DNA from: an uncultured Clostridia bacterium
GTDB taxonomy: Bacteria; Bacillota; Clostridia; Oscillospirales; CAG-272
Direction of reading: 5' to 3'
Assembly: GCA_944392615.1 (NCBI GenBank)
Contig: CALXXF010000014.1
Span: 1-55,306, forward strand
Length of the DNA stretch: 55,306 nt
Below, piece by piece: positions 1 to 8,437 of the stretch (positions are counted from its first letter, which is position 1; the number at the start of each line of letters is the position of its first letter). The translations under genes were made by a program, and so were the position numbers. The notes below the pieces were generated by a model. That model made no database searches. It saw nothing but the letters and a program-made list of their open reading frames with translations, and was not told where the DNA came from.

Positions 1-93
1 TTTTGTCAGATATGCTCTTCTTTTTTTTATTTTTTCGGCTCTATCTGTCTGTCACCCCAACATTTATTATAGAACCATTATATATCGTCTTTT

Positions 94-1866
94 TCAGGCA
101 TCCTGTCCTGATTGCCTGCTCTGCTTTGGCAGGTCAAGGGCTATGTGAACGTCACGGAGCTGCTTTTCGGTTACCTCAGAAGGAGCGCCCATCATAAGGT
201 CCTGTGCATTTTTGTTCATCGGAAACGCAATGACCTCTCTTATGTTCGGCTCACCGCACAGGAGCATTATCATTCTGTCAACACCGGGAGCAACTCCTGC
301 GTGCGGCGGCGCGCCGTATTTAAAGGCGTTGTAAAGGGCGGGAAATTTAGATTCAACTACGTCAGCCCCCATACCGACTATTTCAAATGCCTTGAGCATG
401 GTCTCTGGGTCGTGGTTTCTCACAGCCCCGGAGGAAAGCTCTATGCCATTGCAAACTATGTCGTATTGATACGCAAGTATGTCAAGCGGATCTTTTGTGC
501 AAAGAGCTTCGAGTCCGCCCTGTGGCATTGAGAAGGGATTGTGACAAAACTCGAGCTCGCCCGATTCCTCTCCGATCTCATACATGGGAAAGTCAACTAT
601 CCAGCAGAATCTGAATGTATTTTCGTCGATGAGTCCGAGGTCGGAACCGAGTTTTGTACGCAGCAGCCCGGCGGTTTTCCTCGTCTCTTTTATCGGCCCT
701 GCAAGTATCAGAGTGAAGCATCCTTCAGTAAGGGACAGTCTTTCTATAAGTCTTTCACGCACCGGCTCAAAAAGGCGTGAGGCGCCTCCGCTGAAGGCTC
801 TGTCCGCACCTGTCTTGAACCAGAACATAGTTTTGGCGCCGGATTCCTTGGCAAATTCTGTAAGGGCATCTATGTACTTACGCGCCTTGGAGAAATCCTT
901 CACGGTTATTGACTTTATTGTCTGTGCGTTCTTAAAGTCGTCTGAATCAACCGAACAAAGTATATCGGTGACGTCCTCTATTACAAGTGGATTGCGCAGG
1001 TCAGGCTTATCTGAACCGTATTTTTCAAGCGCGGTCAGATACGGAATACGTTCAAACGGTGCCGGGTCTGTCTTTTTGTCGGAAAATTCGCTGAATATCT
1101 CCGGCAACACCGCCTCAAGCTCTGTGAACACATCCTCCTGAGTGGCGAACGCCATCTCCATGTCAAGCTGATAAAATTCGCCGGGTGATCGGTCAGCTCT
1201 TGCGTCCTCGTCGCGGAAGCAGGGAGCTATCTGAAAATATTTGTCAAAGCCCGATGTCATGAGAAGCTGCTTGAATTGCTGAGGAGCCTGCGGAAGCGCA
1301 TAAAACTTTCCTGGATGGTTCCGGCTTGGTACAATATAGTCACGCGCGCCCTCAGGTGACGAGCACGTGAGTATCGGTGTGGTTATTTCAAGAAACCCGC
1401 GGTCGGTCATTTTCTTTCTCAGCGCGGCAATAACGCGCGATCTGAAAACAATTTTCTCCTTGACCGCCGGATTGCGCAGGTCGAGAAATCTGTATTTGAG
1501 TCTTGTGTCCTCCCTTGATTCGGTTGAAGCGGATATCTCAAAGGGAAGCGCTTCGCTGCATTTTCCGAGCAGTTCTATTTTGTGAGGCTCTATTTCTATG
1601 AGTCCTGTAGGTATGTTTTTGTTGGGATTGGAGCGGAGCACCACTTTCCCCGAAACAGATATTGTGGATTCACGCGGTATACCTCTTATGCAGTCCATCA
1701 TTTCCTCAGAAGAAGCGACCGCCTGAGTTATTCCGTAAAAGTCCCTTATAACAAAAAATACCACAGAGCCGAGGTCCCTGACCGAGGCAAGCCAGCCGCA
1801 GAGAGTGACCTCTTTTCCTTCATCCTGCGCGCGAAGCTCACCGCAGGTGTGCGTTCTCATTTCCAC
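94..1866 (-). CDS. aspS: aspartate--tRNA ligase
   Basis: Cytoplasmic class II aminoacyl-tRNA synthetase that charges tRNA-Asp (possibly also tRNA-Asn) for translation. About 590 residues, the usual length of bacterial AspRS. The N-terminal OB-fold anticodon-binding domain fills roughly residues 1-105. The class II core follows: motif 1 region near 158-181, motif 2 FRDEDARADR at 217-226, and motif 3 GVDR near 528-531. The bacterial-specific GAD insertion lies between motifs 2 and 3. The start chosen is GTG at 1866 because AAGGA sits 9-10 nt upstream. An in-frame ATG two codons later (1860) is the alternative. The gene stands alone; the next gene upstream is divergent. Whether the enzyme is Asp-specific or non-discriminating cannot be read from the motifs with confidence. 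Confidence 0.97.
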   Translation of the reverse strand: MEMRTHTCGELRAQDEGKEVTLCGWLASVRDLGSVVFFVIRDFYGITQAVASSEEMMDCIRGIPRESTISVSGKVVLRSNPNKNIPTGLIEIEPHKIELLGKCSEALPFEISASTESREDTRLKYRFLDLRNPAVKEKIVFRSRVIAALRKKMTDRGFLEITTPILTCSSPEGARDYIVPSRNHPGKFYALPQAPQQFKQLLMTSGFDKYFQIAPCFRDEDARADRSPGEFYQLDMEMAFATQEDVFTELEAVLPEIFSEFSDKKTDPAPFERIPYLTALEKYGSDKPDLRNPLVIEDVTDILCSVDSDDFKNAQTIKSITVKDFSKARKYIDALTEFAKESGAKTMFWFKTGADRAFSGGASRLFEPVRERLIERLSLTEGCFTLILAGPIKETRKTAGLLRTKLGSDLGLIDENTFRFCWIVDFPMYEIGEESGELEFCHNPFSMPQGGLEALCTKDPLDILAYQYDIVCNGIELSSGAVRNHDPETMLKAFEIVGMGADVVESKFPALYNAFKYGAPPHAGVAPGVDRMIMLLCGEPNIREVIAFPMNKNAQDLMMGAPSEVTEKQLRDVHIALDLPKQSRQSGQDA

Positions 1867-1920
1867 TGTTGTTCATTCCTTCCGCCAGGCGCGCAGCTTC
1901 TGTGTTATACACATATATTT

Positions 1921-1954
1921 GTCCGGCTGAGGATGAAGTCCCTCATTTCCGGAT
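1921..1954 (-). promoter_or_regulatory. structured hairpin in the aspS leader
   Basis: On the minus strand the aspS 5' leader contains a two-part stem, TCCGG/CCGGA enclosing TGAGG/CCTCA, with a short internal asymmetry and a small loop. It lies about 55-90 nt upstream of the start codon and downstream of the predicted transcription start near 2018. It lacks the T-box consensus and a following U-run, so it is neither a T-box nor an obvious intrinsic terminator. A regulatory role is inference. Confidence 0.35.
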
Positions 1955-2024
1955 TTTTCTCCCCCCCTGCGTGCGCCATACATATTTGGTTGTCTTTTGC
2001 GCCTCAGCGCAACGACACATGATA

Positions 2025-2053
2025 ATAATACCAAACCGCGCGGAAAAAGTCAA
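2025..2053 (-). promoter_or_regulatory. sigma-A promoter of aspS
   Basis: On the minus strand, TTGACT (2053-2048), a 17-nt spacer and TATTAT (2030-2025). This is a near-consensus housekeeping promoter placed about 160 nt upstream of aspS, predicting a leader of about 150 nt. Confidence 0.7.
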
Positions 2054-2590
2054 GCCGAACGTAATATATAAAGAAAAATACAGGGTATATTTTTTTGCGG
2101 AACGACTTTTTACATCCTTTTCCATTTTTTGAGTTTTGTCACAGCATAAAAGCGCATTGGCTTCCTCAGTTGTTTTGCAAAAGAATAAACCGTATTTTGT
2201 TTTCCGGAAAAACAGCCGTGTGCAAGAACGCCTTGATATCACTACGGTCCAAAACATTGACTGTGAATATAAAAAAATCAATATAAATTGCCTGCGAAAC
2301 AATGAATGTCATAAGATATGTGCAGTGAGTTTTTTTAAATATGTAACGCTGTTAAACGCTATCTTTTATCTGTGGTCAGCCGGCTTTTTTTAATGCATGA
2401 TTTGGACATATACAAAGATTTTTGTCTTGTATTCGGCTTGATAAGAACGGGTTATGCTTTGACTGCCTTGAAAAGTTAATTTAATAATCAATGCAAACAA
2501 TTAACGAATTGTTAATGACTGAAAACACCTTTTTGCATTGCACTCAGTACTTCTATATTTGCATTGTTTTCGGCTTTACTTATTGAAGCG
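2054..2590. other. AT-rich divergent intergenic region
   Basis: Between the aspS promoter and the araC promoter there is over 500 bp of AT-rich sequence. Open frames here are short, lack ribosome binding sites and resemble no family I know. I see no T-box, tRNA or clear hairpin. Confidence 0.5.
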
Positions 2591-2619
2591 TTGATTTTTT
2601 GATAATCTTATGATAAACT
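2591..2619 (+). promoter_or_regulatory. candidate promoter of the AraC regulator
   Basis: TTGATT, 17-nt spacer, TAAACT, about 70 nt upstream of the chosen GTG start of the regulator. Both hexamers deviate from consensus at one or two positions. Confidence 0.45.
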
Positions 2620-2688
2620 CTGAAATGACCGGGGCGGTTGCTCATAGCCTTTTGTTCGCACCGTCCGGGAATGGAAGAGGGTGGAGAA

Positions 2689-3561
2689 GTGCCGAAAAAA
2701 AAGAAGAGTACTCCTGTGCTGGTGCGTCCGGACTGCGGTTTTGTCAACGGAAACATTGAGATACGTTACAAGGACTATTTCAGAGACGGTACCAATATGC
2801 ACTGGCATGATTATTACGAAATGGAGATAATCACTGCCGGTAGCGGATATTATTATATCAACGGTGCCAAAATACCTCTTACCCGCGGCTGCGGATACCT
2901 TGTTACTCCGGTGGATTTTCATTCCATTGAGGGAGAGTTCGGTATATACAATATTGCGTTCAACGAGGCAATGGTATCCAATGAGGTGATGAATGTCATT
3001 ATTTCGGTCAATCCCGCTACAATAGTCAGCTTTGCACCGGACGAGTTTGAATATATTGAGAAGTCGCTTAAAACCCTCTGCGATGAGTATCAGGACGACC
3101 AGCTCCTGAAAGAATGCGCCATGCAGGCTCTTCTCGATTTTATACTTATAAAATATCTGCGCAAGCTCGATGCGCCGAGTGAAAACCAGTGCAGGTCTGA
3201 CATGGCGGTTATGCGCATAGCTTCTTATGTCAAATTCAATTTCAAAAACAAGCTTACTCTTTCACAGGTTGCGGAAGCGGTTCATCTCACGCCCAATTAT
3301 GTGGGGGAAATATTTGCAAAAAAAATGGGTATAAGCTTCAATTCCTATCTGATGCAGACCAGGCTGAATTACGCCAAAAACCTTCTTATGCGAGGTAATT
3401 GCACCGTAGAAGAAGCGGCGCTTTCGTCCGGTTTCGCTTCACAGACATATTTTTCCGACTGCTTCAGGAAACAATTCGGATATACGCCTGCAAGCGTCAA
3501 AAAGAAGGCTTTCAGATATATGCCTCCGGATATTGAAGTAGACGAATATGAAAAAACATGA
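2689..3561 (+). CDS. AraC family transcriptional regulator
   Basis: Cytoplasmic DNA-binding regulator of about 290 residues. The N-terminal half is a cupin-type ligand-binding domain with the typical block HWHDYYEMEIITAGSG followed by a glycine/proline-rich strand pair. The C-terminal 100 residues hold two helix-turn-helix motifs, including the conserved signature around GFASQTYFSDCFRKQFGYTP. Start choice: GTG at 2689 has GAGGG 7 nt upstream. An ATG at 2671 and a TTG at 2638 are in frame but have poor ribosome binding sites. It lies upstream of, and in the same direction as, the DUF1861/GH76 pair. AraC proteins of this architecture usually sense a sugar and activate adjacent glycan genes, so control of that pair is a reasonable inference. 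Confidence 0.9.
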   Translation: MPKKKKSTPVLVRPDCGFVNGNIEIRYKDYFRDGTNMHWHDYYEMEIITAGSGYYYINGAKIPLTRGCGYLVTPVDFHSIEGEFGIYNIAFNEAMVSNEVMNVIISVNPATIVSFAPDEFEYIEKSLKTLCDEYQDDQLLKECAMQALLDFILIKYLRKLDAPSENQCRSDMAVMRIASYVKFNFKNKLTLSQVAEAVHLTPNYVGEIFAKKMGISFNSYLMQTRLNYAKNLLMRGNCTVEEAALSSGFASQTYFSDCFRKQFGYTPASVKKKAFRYMPPDIEVDEYEKT

Positions 3562-3842
3562 GTGACTCCTGATACGCCGCTTAAAGCGGGTCATGCCGGG
3601 TACCGGGTCGCAGGATTTTTCCCGGTTTGCATACAGCTCAGGTGCTGCTGGGCAGACTGAGAGGCGGCAGCTAAGAAGGCTGCGTAAAATGCCCATTCTG
3701 CGCGGTTATATGGCGTCGCTCAGGGCCGCTCCTCTGTGTACGTTGTTTTTTGCAAAATATAATTTCGGAATATCATTCATAATTGTTGTTTTTAGAGCAT
3801 GGTGACCGGTTCAGGGCATCCCGCTTTTTGTCTTTAGCGGCA

Positions 3843-3879
3843 CCGGCATAAAATTTTGCCGGAGCATCTTTCTTTTTTT
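3843..3879 (+). terminator. candidate terminator after the AraC gene
   Basis: CCGGCA and TGCCGG form a 6-bp stem around an A/T loop at 3843-3862, followed after six bases by a T-rich tract. It lies about 280 nt downstream of the regulator, so it is only moderately convincing. Confidence 0.4.
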
Positions 3880-4154
3880 CGTCAGGGAAATAAATCTTCC
3901 CGGCCTCACACCTGAACGTTTTAAAAAAGCATGTGCATTAAGCATATGCTTTGCAGCATGACAGTAGCGTTATTATAGTTTCTGTGATTTTAAGAAGTAT
4001 CTCTGCCGGTTTGATTTCTGCAGGTAACGGTGTGTACGGATAGAGCCTTTATCAGTCTTCTGAAGCAAAACAGTTTCAGGTCTTATCGCGCTTTTAGTCT
4101 GAAATATCTGTATATATTTGAAATTTTAACAAATTTTCCTTATTGCTTTATTGA

Positions 4155-4263
4155 TTTTTTTACGTATATATGCGAAAATACTTATGAACGGATGTGGATG
4201 TCGAAATCAGGCAGTGCTTTTTCAGCGCGCTGCGCTTCAGTTGTTCTTTTTTTACGTATATAT
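4155..4263 (+). repeat. duplicated 17-bp element, possible operator
   Basis: The sequence TTTTTTTACGTATATAT occurs exactly twice, at 4155-4171 and 4247-4263, 92 bp apart (almost nine helical turns). The second copy ends 32 bp before the start codon of the DUF1861 gene. Placement between an AraC regulator and its probable targets suggests regulator or polymerase binding. That function is inference. Confidence 0.45.
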
Positions 4264-4295
4264 ATTTTGTTTATGCTGTGGGGTGAAAAGCTGGT

Positions 4296-5240
4296 ATGGA
4301 TTTGGAGCTTATAAAAAGGCGATTTGACGAAGCTTGTGACGAGCATGTTTACGAAAGAGCGATCCTTAAATTCAACGGAGTTGACGGATATGATGTGTAT
4401 AATCCGTCTGTTCCTTTCCGCGTCGGGAATGACGAATACATATTCGGGCGTGTGGAGAAGAGAGAACTCTGGGCAAGCTCGGTCACCAGGCTGTTCGTCA
4501 GAACAGGAAAGGACGAGTGGTCACTGCACGGGTATGCGCAGTCATATCCAGTGGAAGACCCGTTTGTGTCCGATATCAACGGAGAACTCGTGCTCGGCGG
4601 TACTCATGTGAAAAAATACGGCGGAGTGATGTCCGGGTATTGTTGTTATTTCTACCGCGGAGCTCCTCATGATATGCTTTACTTTACGTCCGGACCGTCA
4701 GGTATGAAGGATATCCGCCTGCTTGATATGAAAAACGGCAAGATAGGAGTTTTTTCAAGACCAAAGCGCGTCTTCGACAACGGAGAAGGGTCCCAGGTCG
4801 GCTTTACGATAATAAACGATTTGAATGAGCTTGTACCTGATACTGTTGAAAACGCGCCGTACATAAAGGGGCTGTTCGGTCCTGGACAGTGGGGAGGAGC
4901 GAACAATGCGTATCTTCTCGAAAGCGGGAAAATAGGGGTTGTCGGGCACACTGCTTTTTCGCAGAAGCGGGCGGACGGAATAACATATCAGGTGTACTGC
5001 ACGACCGCCTTCGTCATAGACCCTCTCACGCTTGAGCTTCTTGACAATAAGCTCATAGCGACAGCAGCCTCATATCCCGATACCCCGGCAAAGAAGCCCC
5101 ATCTTGCCGACTGCGTTTTCACTTCCGGGATAGTCAGACGTCCAGACGGTAAATGCGACCTCTACGGCGGAGTCAGGGATGCTTTTTCCGGACGGGTCGT
5201 AATAGACTATCCTTTCGGGGATTTCGGAGATATTCTCTGA
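4296..5240 (+). CDS. DUF1861 family protein, GT108-like (putative beta-mannoside phosphorylase/transferase)
   Basis: A 314-residue soluble protein that I recognise as DUF1861. Typical blocks are VEDPFVSDINGELVLGG near residues 87-103 and FGPGQWGGANNAYLL in the middle, with repeated beta-strand units expected of a five-bladed propeller. DUF1861 proteins are related to GH130 and include the MTP mannosyltransferase/phosphorylases of Leishmania (CAZy GT108), which act on beta-1,2-mannose. There is no signal peptide, so it should act in the cytoplasm on an imported sugar. A GGGGTG ribosome binding site precedes the ATG. It is followed 117 bp later by a GH76-like lipoprotein, which supports a mannose-polymer role. 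Substrate and direction of reaction are not determined by the sequence. Confidence 0.75.
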   Translation: MDLELIKRRFDEACDEHVYERAILKFNGVDGYDVYNPSVPFRVGNDEYIFGRVEKRELWASSVTRLFVRTGKDEWSLHGYAQSYPVEDPFVSDINGELVLGGTHVKKYGGVMSGYCCYFYRGAPHDMLYFTSGPSGMKDIRLLDMKNGKIGVFSRPKRVFDNGEGSQVGFTIINDLNELVPDTVENAPYIKGLFGPGQWGGANNAYLLESGKIGVVGHTAFSQKRADGITYQVYCTTAFVIDPLTLELLDNKLIATAASYPDTPAKKPHLADCVFTSGIVRRPDGKCDLYGGVRDAFSGRVVIDYPFGDFGDIL

Positions 5241-5357
5241 TTGAAAAATATATCAGTCTGTCGCTGCGCGTGTTCCGGCAGTCAGCCTCTGCCTGGGTGC
5301 ATTTTGAGATAACTGCGCGCAATATACAGCGACGGACAATGAAAGGTGGCACACCAA

Positions 5358-6662
5358 ATGAAGAAGATTCTTTTGCTTTTATTGACTGTAGTTTTCGCCG
5401 TGATGGCGGCAGTTTCGTTTTCCGCATGCAGTGATGACGGCGGCACAGCCGAAAGCACAGGACCTGAGCAGAGCCAGAGCGATTCGTCGTCGACAGCAGT
5501 GACTTCAGGTCAGGACAGCAACGCCCAAACGACCGACAGCGGACTCAGCGGAAAGCTCGAAGAGGTTTCGGAACATCCGAAAAATTACGATTTTAAAAAC
5601 GAGGCTCTCGCGCTGATGAAGCTCATAATCGACGATTATTTCAACATGAACTCCGGTATGGTGCACGGTGCCGACGGCAATGTCATGACACTTTGGGGAG
5701 TCGGTTCTTTTACCGAGGCAGTGGCAGAGATCTATAAGATGTTTCCGGACGACGAAGAGATAAAAACCGTTTATGACCGTCTTTTAAACCGCTGTATCCC
5801 GAGGTACAGGGTGCCTGTCGGTACGTCGGACCGCGGAATACAGATGTGTTATTACAACGCCAGCGCCGGAAATAAAGGCGATTATTACTACGATGACGAT
5901 TTGTGGATAGCCATACAGTTTATGGAGGCGTATATAAATCTCGGTGAAGAAAAATATCTCAAGAACGCCGAGTCTCTGCTCGAATTTATCTGGTCGGGCT
6001 GGGGAAAGGGAAGCGGTGAGGATCTGGGGTACGGCGGTATACCGTGGAAAGTGGATACTGGTCCGCTAACGTGCTCGAATGCTCCCGCCGCGTATGCCTT
6101 TGCCAGGTATTATCAGCTTACCGGAGACGAGGTTTTTCTCGAAAGGGCAAAGACAGTTTACGCATGGGTCAGAGAGTATCTTTTTATGCCCACGAGCTCG
6201 CTTTATATGGACGGTCCGGGAAACAACTGGTCAGGCTCTTACAATAACGGTCTGATGATCGCCGCAGGCTCGGTTTTGTATTCTATCACCGGTGAAAGCA
6301 GTTATTATGACGAGGCGCGCAGGACGGCACATGCCGCGTTTGGGAACAATTTTGACTCAGCTCCCGGTGGCATGATATATTTTGCAAATGACATAGACAA
6401 CCCGTGGATGGATGCATGGCTTGTAAAGGGATATGTTGAATTTTACAAGATAGACAGGAAAAACAGCACGTCATTTCTCGACGCCGCCTGCACGGTCATG
6501 GCAAACTCAATAAAGTATAAGCTTGATTCCGGATATTTCAACAAAAAACTCGGCGCAGACGGTACGGAGGCGTCTACCGATGTGACACATCTTGGAGGCT
6601 GCGTCACGCTCCTTGGCGTACTCAACGACTGGGCGTATACCTACGGCTCAAATTACCAGTGA
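5358..6662 (+). CDS. GH76-like glycoside hydrolase lipoprotein
   Basis: Predicted surface lipoprotein of 434 residues. It has a lysine-plus-hydrophobic signal peptide ending in a lipobox-like SFSAC (Cys24), then a Ser/Gln/Thr-rich linker to about residue 65, then an alpha/alpha-barrel domain. The acidic cluster YYYDDDLW at 176-183 matches the catalytic double Asp of GH76 endo-alpha-1,6-mannanases. Further barrel repeats (AAYAFARYYQLTGD, WSGSYNNGLM) support the family. The chosen ATG has AAAGGTGG 8 nt upstream. An upstream GTG would add four residues before the signal peptide. It probably cuts an alpha-1,6-mannose backbone outside the cell, in an operon with the DUF1861 gene. The family call is from recall of motifs. 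Confidence 0.75.
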   Translation: MKKILLLLLTVVFAVMAAVSFSACSDDGGTAESTGPEQSQSDSSSTAVTSGQDSNAQTTDSGLSGKLEEVSEHPKNYDFKNEALALMKLIIDDYFNMNSGMVHGADGNVMTLWGVGSFTEAVAEIYKMFPDDEEIKTVYDRLLNRCIPRYRVPVGTSDRGIQMCYYNASAGNKGDYYYDDDLWIAIQFMEAYINLGEEKYLKNAESLLEFIWSGWGKGSGEDLGYGGIPWKVDTGPLTCSNAPAAYAFARYYQLTGDEVFLERAKTVYAWVREYLFMPTSSLYMDGPGNNWSGSYNNGLMIAAGSVLYSITGESSYYDEARRTAHAAFGNNFDSAPGGMIYFANDIDNPWMDAWLVKGYVEFYKIDRKNSTSFLDAACTVMANSIKYKLDSGYFNKKLGADGTEASTDVTHLGGCVTLLGVLNDWAYTYGSNYQ

Positions 6663-7103
6663 ACGACCGTGCGTCTGCTCTCAGACGGTCGGTGCGTCAA
6701 GTACAGAAATGTCACCGCGTCCTTTGCAAGGCTGAAAAAGTGTTTACATGGTCAGGAGAACTTGTACCTATGTGAAAAAGCAGTTTACTGGAATGCAAAA
6801 GCTGTTCATAACAAAAAATCCGTCGCCGGTACTTTTTGCCGGCGACGGATTTTCAATTTTTTTAGAGTTTCGACAGCTTTGTTTCAGAAGCGGAGGTGTC
6901 AAGGCGCTGTACAGAAGCGGAAAATGAGTGCGGCGGAAAATGAGTGCAGCGGAAGGCTGGTGTGACGGCATGTCCCGGACAAAAGCCGGCGTTCATACCG
7001 ACCGGTGCTCATGCAGACCGCCGCTCATACCGATATGGGCACCGTAATGCTTTGGGTTCAGTCCATTACAGCTTTTTGCGTCGCTTTCAGAACGATGTTT
7101 GTC
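6663..7103. other. convergent intergenic region
   Basis: About 440 bp between convergent genes. It holds the terminator at 6813-6863 and a short tandem duplication of GCGGAAAATGAGTGC at about 6918-6947. No gene is supported. Confidence 0.5.
6813..6863 (+). terminator. strong bidirectional terminator between GH76 and carboxypeptidase genes
   Basis: Perfect 13-bp stem AATCCGTCGCCGG / CCGGCGACGGATT (6817-6829 and 6839-6851) with a 9-nt loop, flanked by an A-run on the left and a T-rich tract on the right. It ends the plus-strand glycan genes and can also serve the convergent minus-strand gene ending at 7104. Confidence 0.85.
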
Positions 7104-8429
7104 TTATTTTTTCGGCAAACGCCTTTTCTTCCTGATGTATCCCACCACTCTAAGAAGAGCAAAGGTCAACGCTGCCAAAGCGATTATTATCACAGCGGGA
7201 TGTGTCAGAAATGAGATCAAAGATTCTGTAAGTCTGGCAGATTTTGAAAGAGAAGCGCCCGCACCTGTCACCAGCGAAACGGTTGCCACCGTTCTGCCTT
7301 CGCAGTAAACGGTTATTTCCCCGACTTCAGTGCCTTTGGAGAATGGGGCATCAAGCTCATCTGAATATACATTATATTCATACTTTATGTCGTCGTCCGA
7401 TATGTAGTCAGGAAGATAGAGCACTACATCGTGTGAAGGAAAAACCGGAACAGAATCGGTTTTGTCCGCATTGTTTACCTTGACGGAGGTCACAGGTCTG
7501 CCTGATGATACAAGCTCCCTGTATCCGAAGTTTCCAACTGCCCAGTCGATCAGGGATGACGCAACCGTATATGCTTTGTTTTCGGAAAGTACGGTTTTTC
7601 CGTCCAGCACCACACACAGATACGAATATCCGTCGCTTTTGTCTGCGGTAGCCACAAGAGTAGTGCCGGACTCGGTCGTGCAGGCGTGCATTCCGGTAAC
7701 GTCGGAGTCATAGTATTTAAGGCTGTACCATTTTCCTATAAAATTGTTGCGGGTGTATATGAGCTCGTCTGACGTGGTCAGAGACGTATAAGGAAGAGAT
7801 GCAATATTCATGAACGCAGTCATTCCGTGCAGAAATACAGAGAGCTTTGCCGTGTCCTCAGCGGTCGTTACGGCGTCGTCCGTGTCGTAGCCGTGCGGTG
7901 TTGTGTATTTCGTATTGTTCATGGAGAGCTCTTTTGCTCTTTCGTTCATCAGTACAACAAATTCTTCCCGCGAACCGGATATGAGATTTGCGCATATTTT
8001 TGCCGCGTTGTCCGAATTCGCAAGTATCAGAGCTTTGAGAAGATCCTCGGCAGTTGCAACGGCGCCAACCGAAAACCCGTACTCGCTCCCGCTGCACCCT
8101 TCAAGCATCTGTTCGGTCAGCTCTATTTTCTCAAGCAGATCCCCTGTATTTTCTATAGTCAGAAGGGCAGTCATCATTTTCGCCGAGGATGAGGCGGGGA
8201 ATTCCTTCTGGGCATCCCTTGAATAAAGCACCGAAGCGTTTGAAAGGCAGTAGAGATATACAGCCCCGGCTCCGCTGTCGTCCGGTCTTGCTGCGGCGTA
8301 ACATGCGTACCCAAGCACAACCGGTGAGAAGATCATGGAGACGATCAATAGAACGGCACAGACGGCGCGCAATCTCCACTTTTTTTTATGCATGTCCGTG
8401 TGCCGACCGGATTTTATCGCGGGGGTCAT
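7104..8429 (-). CDS. D-alanyl-D-alanine carboxypeptidase homologue (peptidase S11) lacking KTG
   Basis: Member of the S11/PBP5-DacF family, which trims the terminal D-Ala from peptidoglycan stem peptides outside the membrane. It has 441 residues: signal/anchor helix at about 19-45, serine peptidase domain to about 270, a beta-rich C-terminal domain, and a final hydrophobic helix with a basic tail. Visible motifs are SSAK (S81, K84) and SDN (139-141), plus the family block TPHGYD near 177. The third motif, normally KTG, is absent: the aligned stretch reads VTGMHAC at 244-250. Catalysis may therefore be weak or lost. The start at 8429 has AGGGGGTG 9 nt upstream and lies 8 bp after the ribF stop, so the two genes are co-transcribed. 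DacF-like proteins often serve spore cortex formation. Confidence 0.88.
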   Translation of the reverse strand: MTPAIKSGRHTDMHKKKWRLRAVCAVLLIVSMIFSPVVLGYACYAAARPDDSGAGAVYLYCLSNASVLYSRDAQKEFPASSSAKMMTALLTIENTGDLLEKIELTEQMLEGCSGSEYGFSVGAVATAEDLLKALILANSDNAAKICANLISGSREEFVVLMNERAKELSMNNTKYTTPHGYDTDDAVTTAEDTAKLSVFLHGMTAFMNIASLPYTSLTTSDELIYTRNNFIGKWYSLKYYDSDVTGMHACTTESGTTLVATADKSDGYSYLCVVLDGKTVLSENKAYTVASSLIDWAVGNFGYRELVSSGRPVTSVKVNNADKTDSVPVFPSHDVVLYLPDYISDDDIKYEYNVYSDELDAPFSKGTEVGEITVYCEGRTVATVSLVTGAGASLSKSARLTESLISFLTHPAVIIIALAALTFALLRVVGYIRKKRRLPKK

Positions 8430-8437
8430 ATTTTATA

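Larger units (their letters stand above)
3562..4295. other. intergenic region upstream of the glycan pair
   Basis: About 730 bp without a supported gene. It contains the weak terminator at 3843-3879 and two identical 17-bp elements at 4155-4171 and 4247-4263. The last 200 bp are AT-rich and are the likely promoter/operator zone of the downstream genes. Confidence 0.5.

Noticed and set aside
1..93. Possible gene or terminator at the left edge
   Set aside because: Only T-rich sequence downstream of aspS. No convincing stem and no coding support.
1867..2060. T-box riboswitch for aspS
   Set aside because: The conserved antiterminator sequence (AGGGTGGNACCGCG type) is not present on the minus strand in this leader.
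3593..3805. Short plus-strand frame after the AraC gene
   Set aside because: No ribosome binding site, atypical composition and no similarity known to me.
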